Origin: Candidatus Jettenia caeni
Lineage (GTDB): Bacteria > Planctomycetota > Brocadiia > Brocadiales > Brocadiaceae
Direction: 5' to 3'
Assembly: GCA_000296795.1 (NCBI GenBank)
Contig: BAFH01000003.1
Span: 124,401-188,400, forward strand
DNA length: 64,000 nt
Below, one piece after another: positions 34,907-43,053 of the stretch. The notes under the pieces are model-generated. The model saw only the letters and a list, made by a program, of their open reading frames with translations. It was not told where the DNA came from and did no database searches. Positions within the stretch are counted from its first letter, which is position 1. Each line of letters opens with the position of its first letter. Position numbers and translations under genes: made by a program.

Positions 34907-35149
34907 ATGAGAAAGAAATTATTTGATCGTATAACAGTCAAGCCGGAAGTTTGTATGGGACAAGCTACTATACGGGGAATGCGAATTACCGTTGCCTTCG
35001 TACTTAAATTACTTGCTTCAGGTATGAGTCATGGAGAAATATTGAAGGCATACCCGGAACTTGAAGAGAAAGACATCCTTCAAGCGATAGAATATGCAGC
35101 ATGGCTTGCCGGAGAATACTATTATCCCCTTCAAGTCACTCATGAGTAG
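34907..35149 (+). CDS. DUF433 family antitoxin
   Basis: 80 residues with GGAAAGGAAGG upstream. It has the DUF433 pattern: RITVKPEVCMGQATIRGMRITV, then LLASGMSHGEILKAYPELEEKDILQAIEYA, a small winged-helix fold usually encoded before a DUF5615 PIN-like nuclease, as here. It probably neutralises the toxin and represses its own promoter. Because the toxin gene is broken, the antitoxin may be an orphan. The pair sits between the array and a decayed solitary repeat, so it may have inserted into an older, longer array. Confidence 0.8.
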   Translation: MRKKLFDRITVKPEVCMGQATIRGMRITVAFVLKLLASGMSHGEILKAYPELEEKDILQAIEYAAWLAGEYYYPLQVTHE

Positions 35150-35154
35150 AGGCT

Positions 35155-35532
35155 ATGAGATTAAAGTTTATAGCAGACGTACACATTTCACCACTTACTG
35201 TTAAAGAATTACAAAAAGCAGGGTATACGGTTACCCGTGTTACAGACAATCTTCCTTCTACGTCTTCCGACAGTGAGATTATTCAATTAGCAAGCAAAGA
35301 GCAGGCTGTAATTATTACTTAAGATTTAGATTTTTCCGCAATTATTGTTCAAAGCGGACTTAACAGCCCAAGTGTTGTTTCCTTGCGAGTTGCCGATGTC
35401 AAACCGGATATAATTACGAGAATTCTTTTGAATGTGCTACCTTCCGTAGAAGTTTTTATTGCTAAAGGGGCTATTGTATCAATAGACGAATACGGGTATC
35501 GTGTAAAAAAAATTCCTGTAGAAGATCAATGA
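35155..35532 (+). pseudogene. DUF5615 (PIN-like) toxin with an internal stop
   Basis: The reading frame from ATG 35155 encodes MRLKFIADVHISPLTVKELQKAGY, the family's N-terminus with its acidic site, then EQAVIIT, a TAA at 35320-35322, and continues in the same frame with DLDFSAIIVQSG to TGA at 35530. Relatives have a sense codon such as CAA in the TQDLDF motif, so a single C-to-T change explains it. Five bases separate it from the DUF433 gene. The 55-residue product should be inactive. Confidence 0.8.
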
Positions 35533-35604
35533 CTACGTATTTTTCATATCAGGGGGGCAGGCAACTACATAGATACGTTTACACAGATTGTTTAAAAAAG
35601 CAAA

Positions 35605-35640
35605 ATTGAAAACTAAGGAAAGGATCTAATATTATGCTTA
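35605..35640 (+). repeat. Solitary decayed CRISPR repeat upstream of RT-cas1
   Basis: Aligned without gaps, 24 of 36 bases match the array repeat; the best part is TTGAAAACTAAGGAAAGGA against TTGAAGACTAAAGGAAGGA. Same orientation as the array, 1.04 kb past its end and 124 bases before RT-cas1. Confidence 0.65.
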
Positions 35641-35764
35641 GGCGAAGATAAAAAATAATTGAAGGGCTTTCTGCCATATACATTGTATTTTAGGTATACT
35701 GGTTATCTGAATTTAGGTTTTTCGTTGTCACCTTTTTCACAAAACGTGCGATTAATTCGTTAGT

Positions 35765-38080
35765 ATGATAGCAGAAAACCTTCTCGAACAGTTCTTAAGC
35801 ACGTCTAACTTCCTTACCGCATATCGCCGCATTGCCTCAAAAAAGGCCGCCGGTGGGCTTGATGGTATTACCGTAGAGGAGTTTGGTCACCGTCTTGATC
35901 AACATATCACCAAACTGCAGAAGGATATACGAGAACGCCGTTATATTCCTCAACCTGCCGCAGTAACATATATTCCAAAATTTAATGAGGAAAATGAGTG
36001 GAGAGAGTTAGGACTTCCCTCCGTTGCCGATAAGGTAGTTCAGGCCGCCATGCTGGAGGTGGTAGAACCTCTTGCCGAGAAGATGTTTTTAGATTGCAGC
36101 TATGCCTATCGGCCCGGCACGGGTCACTATAAGGCTATACGGCGTGTTGAAAACAGCCTGAACAATAGAAAAAAGACGTGGGTAGTGCAGAGGGATATTG
36201 ATAATTTCTTCGATACCGTAGACCATAACCGTCTCATGGAACAGTTTTCTGCCCTGGTGCAGGGAGAACCCACAATGGTCGAGCTGGTGGCCTTGTGGTG
36301 CAGGATGGGTCTGGTAGAAAAAAATGGACGCTGGCGGAACGTGCAGGCAGGTATACGTCAGGGGGGTGTTATCTCTCCGCTTCTGGCAAACCTCTACCTC
36401 CACCCCCTGGATGTGTTTGCCACAAAATTGGGAGTTGATTGGATACGTTATGCCGATGACTATGTGATATTGGGTGAGAGCCAGGAAGAGGTTGTTTCAT
36501 CTGATGTCCAAATTGTGGAATTTTTAAAGGATTCCCTCGGTTTGATGCTGAATCGTGATGAATCTTCTCCAAAACACATTGATGAAGGCTTCACCTTTCT
36601 GGGAGTCCGTTTTTGCGGAAAAGAGAGGGCGATTGATACAAAAAAGATAAAAAAGATGAAAAAGAAGATACGATGGCTTCTGGCACAAAAAATGGTAAAA
36701 ACTCCGGAAGAGGTTATATCGAAATTGACCAACCAGGTAGAGAGTTGGCAACGATATTATAGTTTCCTTAACCCCACCCGGCAGTTTTCTGAGATTGATT
36801 GTTTCATAGAAAAAGAGTTCCTGACTCTGGCTACTTCGAAGATTCAGACGGGAAAGTGGGATCGTATTCCTCCCCAGGGACTTTCCTTTCCGTCTTTGAT
36901 TGCGGATGGGAAAAGAGACGGTTTTAAAAAATGGGAAGGCCTCTGGGCACAAGCCATAAAAACGGTGGAGACAGATGATGTCAACCATGATACTGCCAGG
37001 ATAAATCACTCTGTTGAGAAAAAGATCTCAAGAAAAAGACAAAAGTGCAGGAAGGAATCCGGTGAAAGCGGGAATCTGATTGTTACAACGCCCGGACATT
37101 TTGTCGGGAAAAGAGGGGAACGGATTGTGGTTATGAGCAAACAGAGGATTGTAAGCGAACTACCGGTGGTACGGCTGTCAGGACTGACTTTAAGCGGAAG
37201 GGGTGTTTCCATCTCCGGTGATGTGGTAGAACTTTGTATGAAGAAGGACGTCTACATCCATTTCGTAGATAACCTGGGCAAGATTATTGCGGTAGTTGGT
37301 CCGCCGGGCGGAAGTTCCGGTGAGGTTTCTTTGTTACAGATAACTGAAAGAGATAAAGAAAAAGGTCTCACCCTTGCAAAGATGTTTATTCTTGGAAAGG
37401 TCAAAAACCAGTTTGCGCTCCTGAAATATTATTTCAAATACCCGTTGAACCGTGAAAACGGCTTTGGAAAGATTTTTGTAGAAAGGCGACAATTTCTGAG
37501 CGATGGTATTGAGAAGATTAAAAACGCCACAGTTCTTTCTGATCCGGAAACATTCCGGCAGCAGATGATGGGATGGGAAGGGGCATTCGGGGCTGCATAT
37601 TGGGAGATCGTGGGACATCTGTTTCGTAATGGGGTACAGTTCTCCGGACGGGTAAGGCACGGCGCTACTGACCTGGTAAATTCGGCTTTGAACTACGGCT
37701 ATGGCATCCTCTATGGAGATTGTTTAAATGCAGTTATCAGGACAGGACTTAATCCTATGGCGGGTTTTCTTCACAGCTATCAGACGGGAAAACCAACCCT
37801 TATTTATGACCTTATTGAAGAGTTCCGTCCGTTTGCCGTTGATAGGGGGATATTCACGATGCTGAACAGGGGAGAAAGGCTGGAGCAAGGGGATGACGGC
37901 ATGCTTGCCACGGAAACCAGGAAAAAGATTTCAAAATCGGTCATAAGCCGCCTTTCAAACGAGGTCTGGTTTCACGGCCGCAGGCTTACTCTTCGGGAGG
38001 TTATTCAGGAACAGGCTTACAATATTAAAAGACATCTCTCTGATAAAGCCCAATACCATCCTTTTCTGGGACGTTGGTAG
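35765..38080 (+). CDS. cas1: Reverse transcriptase-Cas1 fusion
   Basis: 771 residues. Residues 1-350 are a group II intron-like reverse transcriptase: motif around RDIDNFFDTVDH (143-154), RQGGVISPLLANLYLH (198-213) and the YADD catalytic box at 229-232. A linker follows, then Cas1 from about 436 to 771, with the metal ligands Glu605 (GWEGAFG), His670 (GFLHSYQTGKP) and the acidic pair at 682-686 (DLIEEF). Such fusions can take up spacers from RNA in other type III systems. No Cas6 domain is fused and no cas2 follows, although Cas1 normally acts with Cas2; cas2 must be elsewhere or be dispensable here. All catalytic residues are intact. Confidence 0.95.
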   Translation: MIAENLLEQFLSTSNFLTAYRRIASKKAAGGLDGITVEEFGHRLDQHITKLQKDIRERRYIPQPAAVTYIPKFNEENEWRELGLPSVADKVVQAAMLEVVEPLAEKMFLDCSYAYRPGTGHYKAIRRVENSLNNRKKTWVVQRDIDNFFDTVDHNRLMEQFSALVQGEPTMVELVALWCRMGLVEKNGRWRNVQAGIRQGGVISPLLANLYLHPLDVFATKLGVDWIRYADDYVILGESQEEVVSSDVQIVEFLKDSLGLMLNRDESSPKHIDEGFTFLGVRFCGKERAIDTKKIKKMKKKIRWLLAQKMVKTPEEVISKLTNQVESWQRYYSFLNPTRQFSEIDCFIEKEFLTLATSKIQTGKWDRIPPQGLSFPSLIADGKRDGFKKWEGLWAQAIKTVETDDVNHDTARINHSVEKKISRKRQKCRKESGESGNLIVTTPGHFVGKRGERIVVMSKQRIVSELPVVRLSGLTLSGRGVSISGDVVELCMKKDVYIHFVDNLGKIIAVVGPPGGSSGEVSLLQITERDKEKGLTLAKMFILGKVKNQFALLKYYFKYPLNRENGFGKIFVERRQFLSDGIEKIKNATVLSDPETFRQQMMGWEGAFGAAYWEIVGHLFRNGVQFSGRVRHGATDLVNSALNYGYGILYGDCLNAVIRTGLNPMAGFLHSYQTGKPTLIYDLIEEFRPFAVDRGIFTMLNRGERLEQGDDGMLATETRKKISKSVISRLSNEVWFHGRRLTLREVIQEQAYNIKRHLSDKAQYHPFLGRW

Positions 38081-38192
38081 TTTTTCGTTTGTAATAGAGG
38101 CCATCCCAAAACAGTAATTTAGTAACTATAATTATTTGAGATATAAGTATTTATAAGTATAGAAATCTTCATACTCCGCAAGCTGGTTCCTG

Positions 38193-38311
38193 GGGTGGCG
38201 CTGACAAGCTTTGTTTGTCAGTGCTTTGTAATCCATAATCTATGTGTAAATAAGCACGAACAAAAGATTCCCGTTCAAGACGTACGGGGACATGGTTTGT
38301 CCGTGCCACCC
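38193..38311. mobile_element. MITE-like palindromic element, most complete copy (B)
   Basis: 119 bases bounded by GGGTGGC (38193-38199) and GCCACCC (38305-38311), with further inverted matches inside (CTGACA against TGTCCG). An inner hairpin CTGACAAGC-TTTGTTTGTCAG resembles copy A at 12497. It codes for nothing and is of the size expected for a non-autonomous element. It lies next to a transposase fragment, but a link to IS630 is not shown. Confidence 0.55.
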
Positions 38312-38439
38312 GGTCTGGAGTTATCTAAAAACCTCACTGTTAGTATCAAGAATCATTTGAAGAGAGAAAGAGGTTTCCGTACAAAAATAGGTTTTGGGAT
38401 AGCTTCTGGTATATCATTCTGTAGAGCAAGCGAGACCGA

Positions 38440-38664
38440 TTGATAAAACTTTCGAGGTCGAAATTATGGGTGATACCTAACGAGGCTGAGATAAGACCGC
38501 ACAAGGTTCGGTATTACCTTGAAAAAAGGGATTCTGTGTTTGACGAGAAAATGGCACAGGTATTATGTGTGTACAAGGAGGTTGAACTCATCAATGAAAA
38601 GAGGGCGCATGACAAAGACTTTGTCATAGACAGAATCACCATAAGTTATGGCGAAAAATATTGA
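38440..38664 (+). pseudogene. IS630-family transposase fragment
   Basis: 74 codons matching the middle of IS630-type transposases: IRPHKVRYYLEKRDSVFDEKMAQVLCVYKEVELI and ITISYGEK, the latter being where the catalytic region DE begins in intact proteins. Both the N-terminal helix-turn-helix and the catalytic C-terminus are missing. It runs into the end of the convergent PIN toxin gene (19-base overlap). A remnant left by insertion or deletion next to the CRISPR locus. Confidence 0.75.
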
Positions 38665-39083
38665 ATGAAAACCATTCCTTCTTTTTCCGCAGCATGGTTT
38701 AGTTTTGCATCATTACTTGAAAAATACACCTCTGATCTGATTTTGTGCTTTAAATTGATGGCTGATGCCAGATGAACGGCATCAAAACCCCTGAGAAGAT
38801 ACTTTTGGGCAATATCACCGGCAAGCCGTATTAAACCATCTGTTACCTCAAGTATAAAACAACTTTCCCAGTCTCTGGTAAAATCTTCTGCAATTTTTTG
38901 CAGTATCTCCTTAGAAATCCCATCGTCTTTCTGTTTCCTTGCAAAGGCAGCCCTTGCTTCGGCATAAGCTACTTTTGAAGTAGAAACAACTGTTGCAGTG
39001 CGGACCATATCCTTCGTTCTTTTAGAGCCAATTTCCTCAACGTACAATTTTACCAGGTCGCTGGTATCAAGATAAAGGATCAC
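38646..39083 (-). CDS. vapC: PIN-domain ribonuclease toxin (VapC type)
   Basis: 145 residues. The PIN acidic residues are visible: Asp6 in MILYLDTSDLVKLY, Glu in YAEARAAF, Asp in FDAVHLASA and the C-terminal SSNDAKLNHAAEKEG. Such toxins cut tRNA, rRNA or mRNA in a metal-dependent way. The gene overlaps the antitoxin gene upstream by 4 bases, the usual arrangement. The last codons overlap the IS630 fragment on the other strand. Looks intact; target unknown. Confidence 0.85.
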   Translation of the reverse strand: MILYLDTSDLVKLYVEEIGSKRTKDMVRTATVVSTSKVAYAEARAAFARKQKDDGISKEILQKIAEDFTRDWESCFILEVTDGLIRLAGDIAQKYLLRGFDAVHLASAINLKHKIRSEVYFSSNDAKLNHAAEKEGMVFIQYFSP

Positions 39084-39349
39084 CTTCTCTCCTCAATGAC
39101 AATCTCAGAAACGGTCTTCCCTTTGATTTTAACAGGATATTCACTTCCCACGGGTTTACCGCCTTTCCACACAGCAAAACCTTCTTTAACAAGAGAAAGG
39201 AGTTGGGGGTCTTCGTTTGCTCTTTCCACAGGAACAATGGTGGCTATTACCTTTTCCCTTTCGGTAATTACTATCTTTTCGCCTTTCTTTATTTCGCGGA
39301 GATAATGGCTTAATCTGTTTTTTAACTCTTTAATACCGACAGTAATCAT
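39080..39349 (-). CDS. Phd/YefM-family antitoxin
   Basis: 89 residues. The N-terminus MITVGIKELKNRLSHYLREIKKGEKIVITEREKVIATIVP is the Phd/YefM DNA-binding fold; the C-terminal part (KIKGKTVSEIVIEERR) is the flexible toxin-binding tail. It should neutralise the PIN toxin and repress the operon through the GTAGCTAC sites just upstream. Confidence 0.85.
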   Translation of the reverse strand: MITVGIKELKNRLSHYLREIKKGEKIVITEREKVIATIVPVERANEDPQLLSLVKEGFAVWKGGKPVGSEYPVKIKGKTVSEIVIEERR

Positions 39350-39385
39350 AGCTACGTTTTAATAGCAAGTAGCTACCTTTGTCAA
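39349..39385 (-). promoter_or_regulatory. Promoter/operator of the PIN-Phd pair
   Basis: On the minus strand TTGACA (39385-39380) is followed by GTAGCTAC (39376-39369), TATTAA and a second half-similar site CGTAGCTA (39356-39349) touching the ATG. The repeated 8-mers around the promoter fit autorepression by the antitoxin. The -10 is weak (TATTAA 15 bases from -35). Confidence 0.45.
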
Positions 39386-39411
39386 TAGTTTTAAAAAGAT
39401 GAGACATACGC

Positions 39412-39430
39412 GATTGGCCTTTTGCCAATC
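39412..39430. other. Hairpin
   Basis: GATTGGC-CTTTT-GCCAATC, a 7-bp perfect stem followed by TTTA; it may be a terminator or the end of an element that includes the short ORF at 39512. Confidence 0.35.
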
Positions 39431-39511
39431 TTTACAGTGCATAATTTTATGCGATAATCAAGAAAGTAGAAATCTTTGATAACCGATAAAAGCAGAGGAG
39501 GCCATAAAATT

Positions 39512-39595
39512 ATGCAAAAACAAACAAAGAAAACCTCTCGAATTTCAGACCAATCTTTACCATGTGCAAGCTTAAATCAGCAAGGAAAAAGATGA
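39512..39595 (+). CDS. Very short ORF with a strong ribosome site
   Basis: 27 codons (starting MQKQTKKTSRISDQSL) with GAGGAGG upstream of the ATG. It stops just before the convergent comM stop at 39600. The strong initiation signal on so short an ORF suggests the 5' remnant of a longer gene, possibly a transposase; I cannot name it. Confidence 0.3.
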   Translation: MQKQTKKTSRISDQSLPCASLNQQGKR

Positions 39596-39599
39596 GCCG

Positions 39600-41159
39600 T
39601 TACTTCCACAAAGTCCTGTCCAGGCTTCTGTACTGTATTGCCTCTGATATATGGTCTATCTTTATGATTTGACTTTCATCAATATCCGCAATAGTGCGCG
39701 CTACTTTGAGTACCTTGCTATGTCCACGCGCAGAAATTCCTAAATCCGTCATTGCCTGGTGTAGTAGTGTTTCTGCGGGTTTATCAAGGATACAATACTT
39801 TTTGACTTGTTTAGAGGACATACGGGCATTCACCATAATTCCCTGTTCTTGGCCATGATTGGCGAGCAGGTCTTTAAAGCGTTCTTTTTGCATTATACGG
39901 GCTGCCAGTACTTTTTTCCTCATATCATCTGAAGACTGTGCCTCTCTGTCTGCAACAAGCTCACCGTAGCGCACAGCCGGAACCTCCAGTTGTATATCAA
40001 TTCTATCTAACAGAGGCCCGGAAACTTTTGACATGTAGTTTTGAATTTGGTGAGGCGTACAGCGGCAAGGGCGTTGTTTATCTGTATAGAATCCACAGGG
40101 ACATGGATTGCAAGAAGCTACGAGGACTGAGCTTGCCGGGTAAGTAACCGAGCTCATAGCCCGTGAAATTGTTATACTGCCTGTCTCCAGAGGCTGCCGA
40201 AGCACTTCCAGTGTCTTTCGGTCGAATTCCGGAAGCTCATCTAAAAAAAGTACCCCGTGATGTGAAAGGCTGATCTCTCCTGGCCTTGGAAATGAACCAC
40301 CTCCAACTAGCCCGGCAGTGCTAATGGTATGATGCGGGGCACGAAAAGGTCTTGTTGCAATCAACGATTGTCCAGGATTAAGAAGGCCTGCTATGCTATA
40401 AATCCTGGTTGTATCTAAAGCTTCTTCCAGGGTAAGAGATGGCATGATAGTAGGTATCCGTTGTGCAAGCATTGTCTTGCCTGACCCTGGCGGCCCTACC
40501 ATAATGAGATTATGATTTCCGGCTACCGCAACTGTCAGCGCCCGCTTAGCATGTTCCTGGCCTTTTACATCGGCATAATCCACATCATAGCTGCCGGATT
40601 CCTTAAATATCTCTTCTACCGTAACCTTGTGAGGAATGGCTGGGATAGATCCGGTGAGTATTCCTACAGTATCTGCAAGGGTTTTAACAGGGATAGCATC
40701 AATCCCGGCAACAATAGCCGCCTCAGATACATTCTCGGAGGGAGCCAGCAATTTCTTTATACCCAGTTCTTTGCATTTCAGCGCCATTGATAGGCATCCC
40801 TTAACAGGACGTAACCTGCCATCTAACGATAGCTCGCCTACAATAGCATATTCCCGGACGTCTTGTATTCCGATTTGGCCAGTTGCTATAAGGATTCCGA
40901 TCGCTATGGGTAATTCGAAAGCAGGCCCCTCTTTCTTGCGGTCCGCAGGCGCCAGGTTTATAGTCATCGGCTTGTGGGGAAATCGGTAACCGCTGGTATT
41001 GATTGCTGCCTTTACTCTGTCGCGACTCTCCTTAACCGCAGTGTCAGGCAACCCAACGATGGCGACATAAGGCATATCGCCTGTGGCGATATAAATCTCA
41101 ATATCTAATAAATATGCGTCAATTCCGAAAACGGCAACACTTTTAACTTTTGCCAGCAT
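39600..41159 (-). CDS. comM: ComM/YifB-family Mg-chelatase-like AAA ATPase
   Basis: 519 residues, full length. An N-terminal Lon-protease-like domain (GLPDTAVKESRDRVKAAI) leads to an AAA+ module with Walker A VGPPGSGKTMLAQR, Walker B VLFLDELPEFDR, then the zinc-binding CNPCPCGFYTD-CRCTP and a C-terminal Mg-chelatase part. ComM of Vibrio is a helicase that drives branch migration during natural transformation. Genomes often carry it in single copy next to dprA; here it stands alone. A ComF-family gene is at 59.9 kb, so the cell may take up DNA, but that is inference. Confidence 0.93.
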   Translation of the reverse strand: MLAKVKSVAVFGIDAYLLDIEIYIATGDMPYVAIVGLPDTAVKESRDRVKAAINTSGYRFPHKPMTINLAPADRKKEGPAFELPIAIGILIATGQIGIQDVREYAIVGELSLDGRLRPVKGCLSMALKCKELGIKKLLAPSENVSEAAIVAGIDAIPVKTLADTVGILTGSIPAIPHKVTVEEIFKESGSYDVDYADVKGQEHAKRALTVAVAGNHNLIMVGPPGSGKTMLAQRIPTIMPSLTLEEALDTTRIYSIAGLLNPGQSLIATRPFRAPHHTISTAGLVGGGSFPRPGEISLSHHGVLFLDELPEFDRKTLEVLRQPLETGSITISRAMSSVTYPASSVLVASCNPCPCGFYTDKQRPCRCTPHQIQNYMSKVSGPLLDRIDIQLEVPAVRYGELVADREAQSSDDMRKKVLAARIMQKERFKDLLANHGQEQGIMVNARMSSKQVKKYCILDKPAETLLHQAMTDLGISARGHSKVLKVARTIADIDESQIIKIDHISEAIQYRSLDRTLWK

Positions 41160-41388
41160 AGATAGTTGTGATAACTTTATTTTGTAATTCTAACTAATTA
41201 AGAATATGCATAGGGTATTTTCCCTGCTCTTCGATAATTTCGGATATTATATACCTTTGCTTCTCAGTTTTCTAGGGTTTTACCATTGCCTGGATATTTT
41301 TTTATGTTAAAATTATCAGGTAATATGTTGTATACCCGGAACGGCATATGTCTATGTGTGTTATACTAATGTGTGGAGAGAGCCTCAT

Positions 41389-41421
41389 ACACCACATCAA
41401 ATCCAAAATTGTATATCAAAA
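41389..41421 (+). other. Relic of a second comM copy
   Basis: The 33 bases before the ATG at 41422 encode TPHQIQNCISK, against TPHQIQNYMSK of ComM on the other strand. 25 of 33 bases match and most differences are synonymous third positions, which points to a diverged comM copy and not chance. Confidence 0.4.
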
Positions 41422-42948
41422 ATGAAAATTCTTTTGATAGATCCTCCCTTTTATAGATTTTTTAATTACTATAACCGTTATTTTCCTTTAGGACTAAGTT
41501 ATCTATCCTCAACACTTAAAAAGGCCGGACATCAGGTAACCCTGTATGATGCTGACTGTAATGTAAGTCCAAAGGGTATAGATTATACGAGATTGCCTGA
41601 TAAATATCATACCTATGTAAAGGAGTTGAAGAATCCGGAAAATCCGATTATCAAAGAAATTCCCCGGGTCTTTGAGAAATTCCAACCTGACGCCGTTGGG
41701 ATAACCGTTATGACTCCTAAAGCAGCATCTGCATTCCTTGTTGCTTCTTTAGTAAAAAGATATAATAAAAATTGTTACGTTATTTTTGGCGGTCCCCATG
41801 CAACGTTAAAGGCAGATGAAATTCTTAAAAACACGCGAGATGTTGATTTTGTTATAAACGGAGAGGGTGAAACATCAATGCTTGAATTGGTAAACATATT
41901 AAGCACGGCAGACACCGGCTCCCATGCCGGCAATGGTAAAACAGATATTTCTCCTGCCCTCAGTAACGTATACGGACTCTCTTATCGGGATGGTAATAAA
42001 AATATCCATAATGCGACAGGAAGGTTTATCGATAATTTAGATTGCCTTCCATTTCCGGACCGGGAATCACTTTTAGGATTGCATACCTATACTTCAGAAG
42101 ATATGGGCTTACTCATGGGAAGCCGGGGTTGCCCGTATAATTGTTCCTATTGTGCAACACAGATATGGACAAAAAAAGTGAGGTACCGCTCTTTAACAAA
42201 TATTTTAGAAGAAATCAAGTATGTATACCAACGCTATGGAACCCGTCAATTTACCTTTAAGGATGATTCTTTTACTATTCACAGAAAGAGGGTTTTGGAA
42301 TTTTGCGATTGCCTGTCAGATGCAGGGATAAAGATCAATTGGGATTGCAATACACGGGTAGATTTAGTGGATTCAGAGCTCCTGAAAGCTATGAAAAAGG
42401 CCGGCTGTAATAGCATAAAGGTTGGAATTGAATCGGGCAGTGAAAGAATATTAAAGTTAATAGATAAAGGTATTACCCTGGAACGGATAAAAGAATCATC
42501 AAGACTCTTCCGTGAAGCAGGTATTCATTGGACAGCTTATTTTATGATGGGTATACCTACGGAGACGAAAGAAGATACTAAGCATACTCTTGATTTACTC
42601 TATGAGATAAAGCCTGGTTTTGCCTCGATCGGCGTCTATGAGCCTTTCCCCGGTACAAGACTTTTTGATATCGGTGTTGAATCCGGACTTTTAAATAAAG
42701 AAATGTCATATGAGGATTTCTTTACCCGCATACCGAGCGGCTATTATCTGAAGGATGTAAATCGAAGGATTGATACTATGAGTCACGAGGATTTTGCAGT
42801 ATTGGAAAACGAGCTAAAGAATGCCTTTCACCATTATAATAAAGGCTTTATACGCATCTTTGAAAGGGTAAAGGCCAGAAGCTATCTTTATGTAAATAAT
42901 CCCGGGATTTTCTTCAATGATATCGAAAAATTCTTTGGTTGGATTTAG
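41422..42948 (+). CDS. Cobalamin-binding-domain radical SAM protein
   Basis: 508 residues from ATG 41422, chosen because the family begins MKILLIDPPFY; an in-frame start at 41356 would add a comM relic. The N-terminal 150 residues are a B12-binding-like Rossmann fold (VIFGGPHATLKADEIL, VDFVINGEGETSMLEL). The radical SAM motif is GCPYNCSYC, followed by a TIM barrel with IKVGIESGSERILKLIDKG. The B12-binding His motif (DxHxxG) is not evident. Relatives work on lipids, bacteriochlorophyll, hopanoids or ladderane-type chemistry; the substrate here is unknown. No ribosome site is obvious. Confidence 0.8.
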   Translation: MKILLIDPPFYRFFNYYNRYFPLGLSYLSSTLKKAGHQVTLYDADCNVSPKGIDYTRLPDKYHTYVKELKNPENPIIKEIPRVFEKFQPDAVGITVMTPKAASAFLVASLVKRYNKNCYVIFGGPHATLKADEILKNTRDVDFVINGEGETSMLELVNILSTADTGSHAGNGKTDISPALSNVYGLSYRDGNKNIHNATGRFIDNLDCLPFPDRESLLGLHTYTSEDMGLLMGSRGCPYNCSYCATQIWTKKVRYRSLTNILEEIKYVYQRYGTRQFTFKDDSFTIHRKRVLEFCDCLSDAGIKINWDCNTRVDLVDSELLKAMKKAGCNSIKVGIESGSERILKLIDKGITLERIKESSRLFREAGIHWTAYFMMGIPTETKEDTKHTLDLLYEIKPGFASIGVYEPFPGTRLFDIGVESGLLNKEMSYEDFFTRIPSGYYLKDVNRRIDTMSHEDFAVLENELKNAFHHYNKGFIRIFERVKARSYLYVNNPGIFFNDIEKFFGWI

Positions 42949-42969
42949 CATGATTGCTTATCTCTTTGC

Positions 42970-42994
42970 AGGTTCAAATTTATCATGTGAACCT
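42970..42994 (+). terminator. Possible terminator hairpin
   Basis: AGGTTCA (42970-42976) and TGAACCT (42988-42994) form a 7-bp stem 21 bases after the radical SAM stop. No clear T-run. Confidence 0.3.
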
Positions 42995-43053
42995 CCTGTT
43001 GAGAGCGCTAATGCAACAGTAATTTCCTCTGGATAAAGAAATCCATTTCTCTT

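Noticed and set aside
35060-35085. CTTGAAGAGAAAG resembling the CRISPR repeat start
   Set aside because: It is inside the DUF433 coding sequence (ELEEKDILQ) and the match is short; chance.
38440-38664. Intact transposase gene
   Set aside because: Only the middle of an IS630 transposase is present; both ends and the catalytic part are missing.
42970-42994. tRNA-like GGTTCAAAT
   Set aside because: No cloverleaf can be built around it; it is one arm of a short hairpin.
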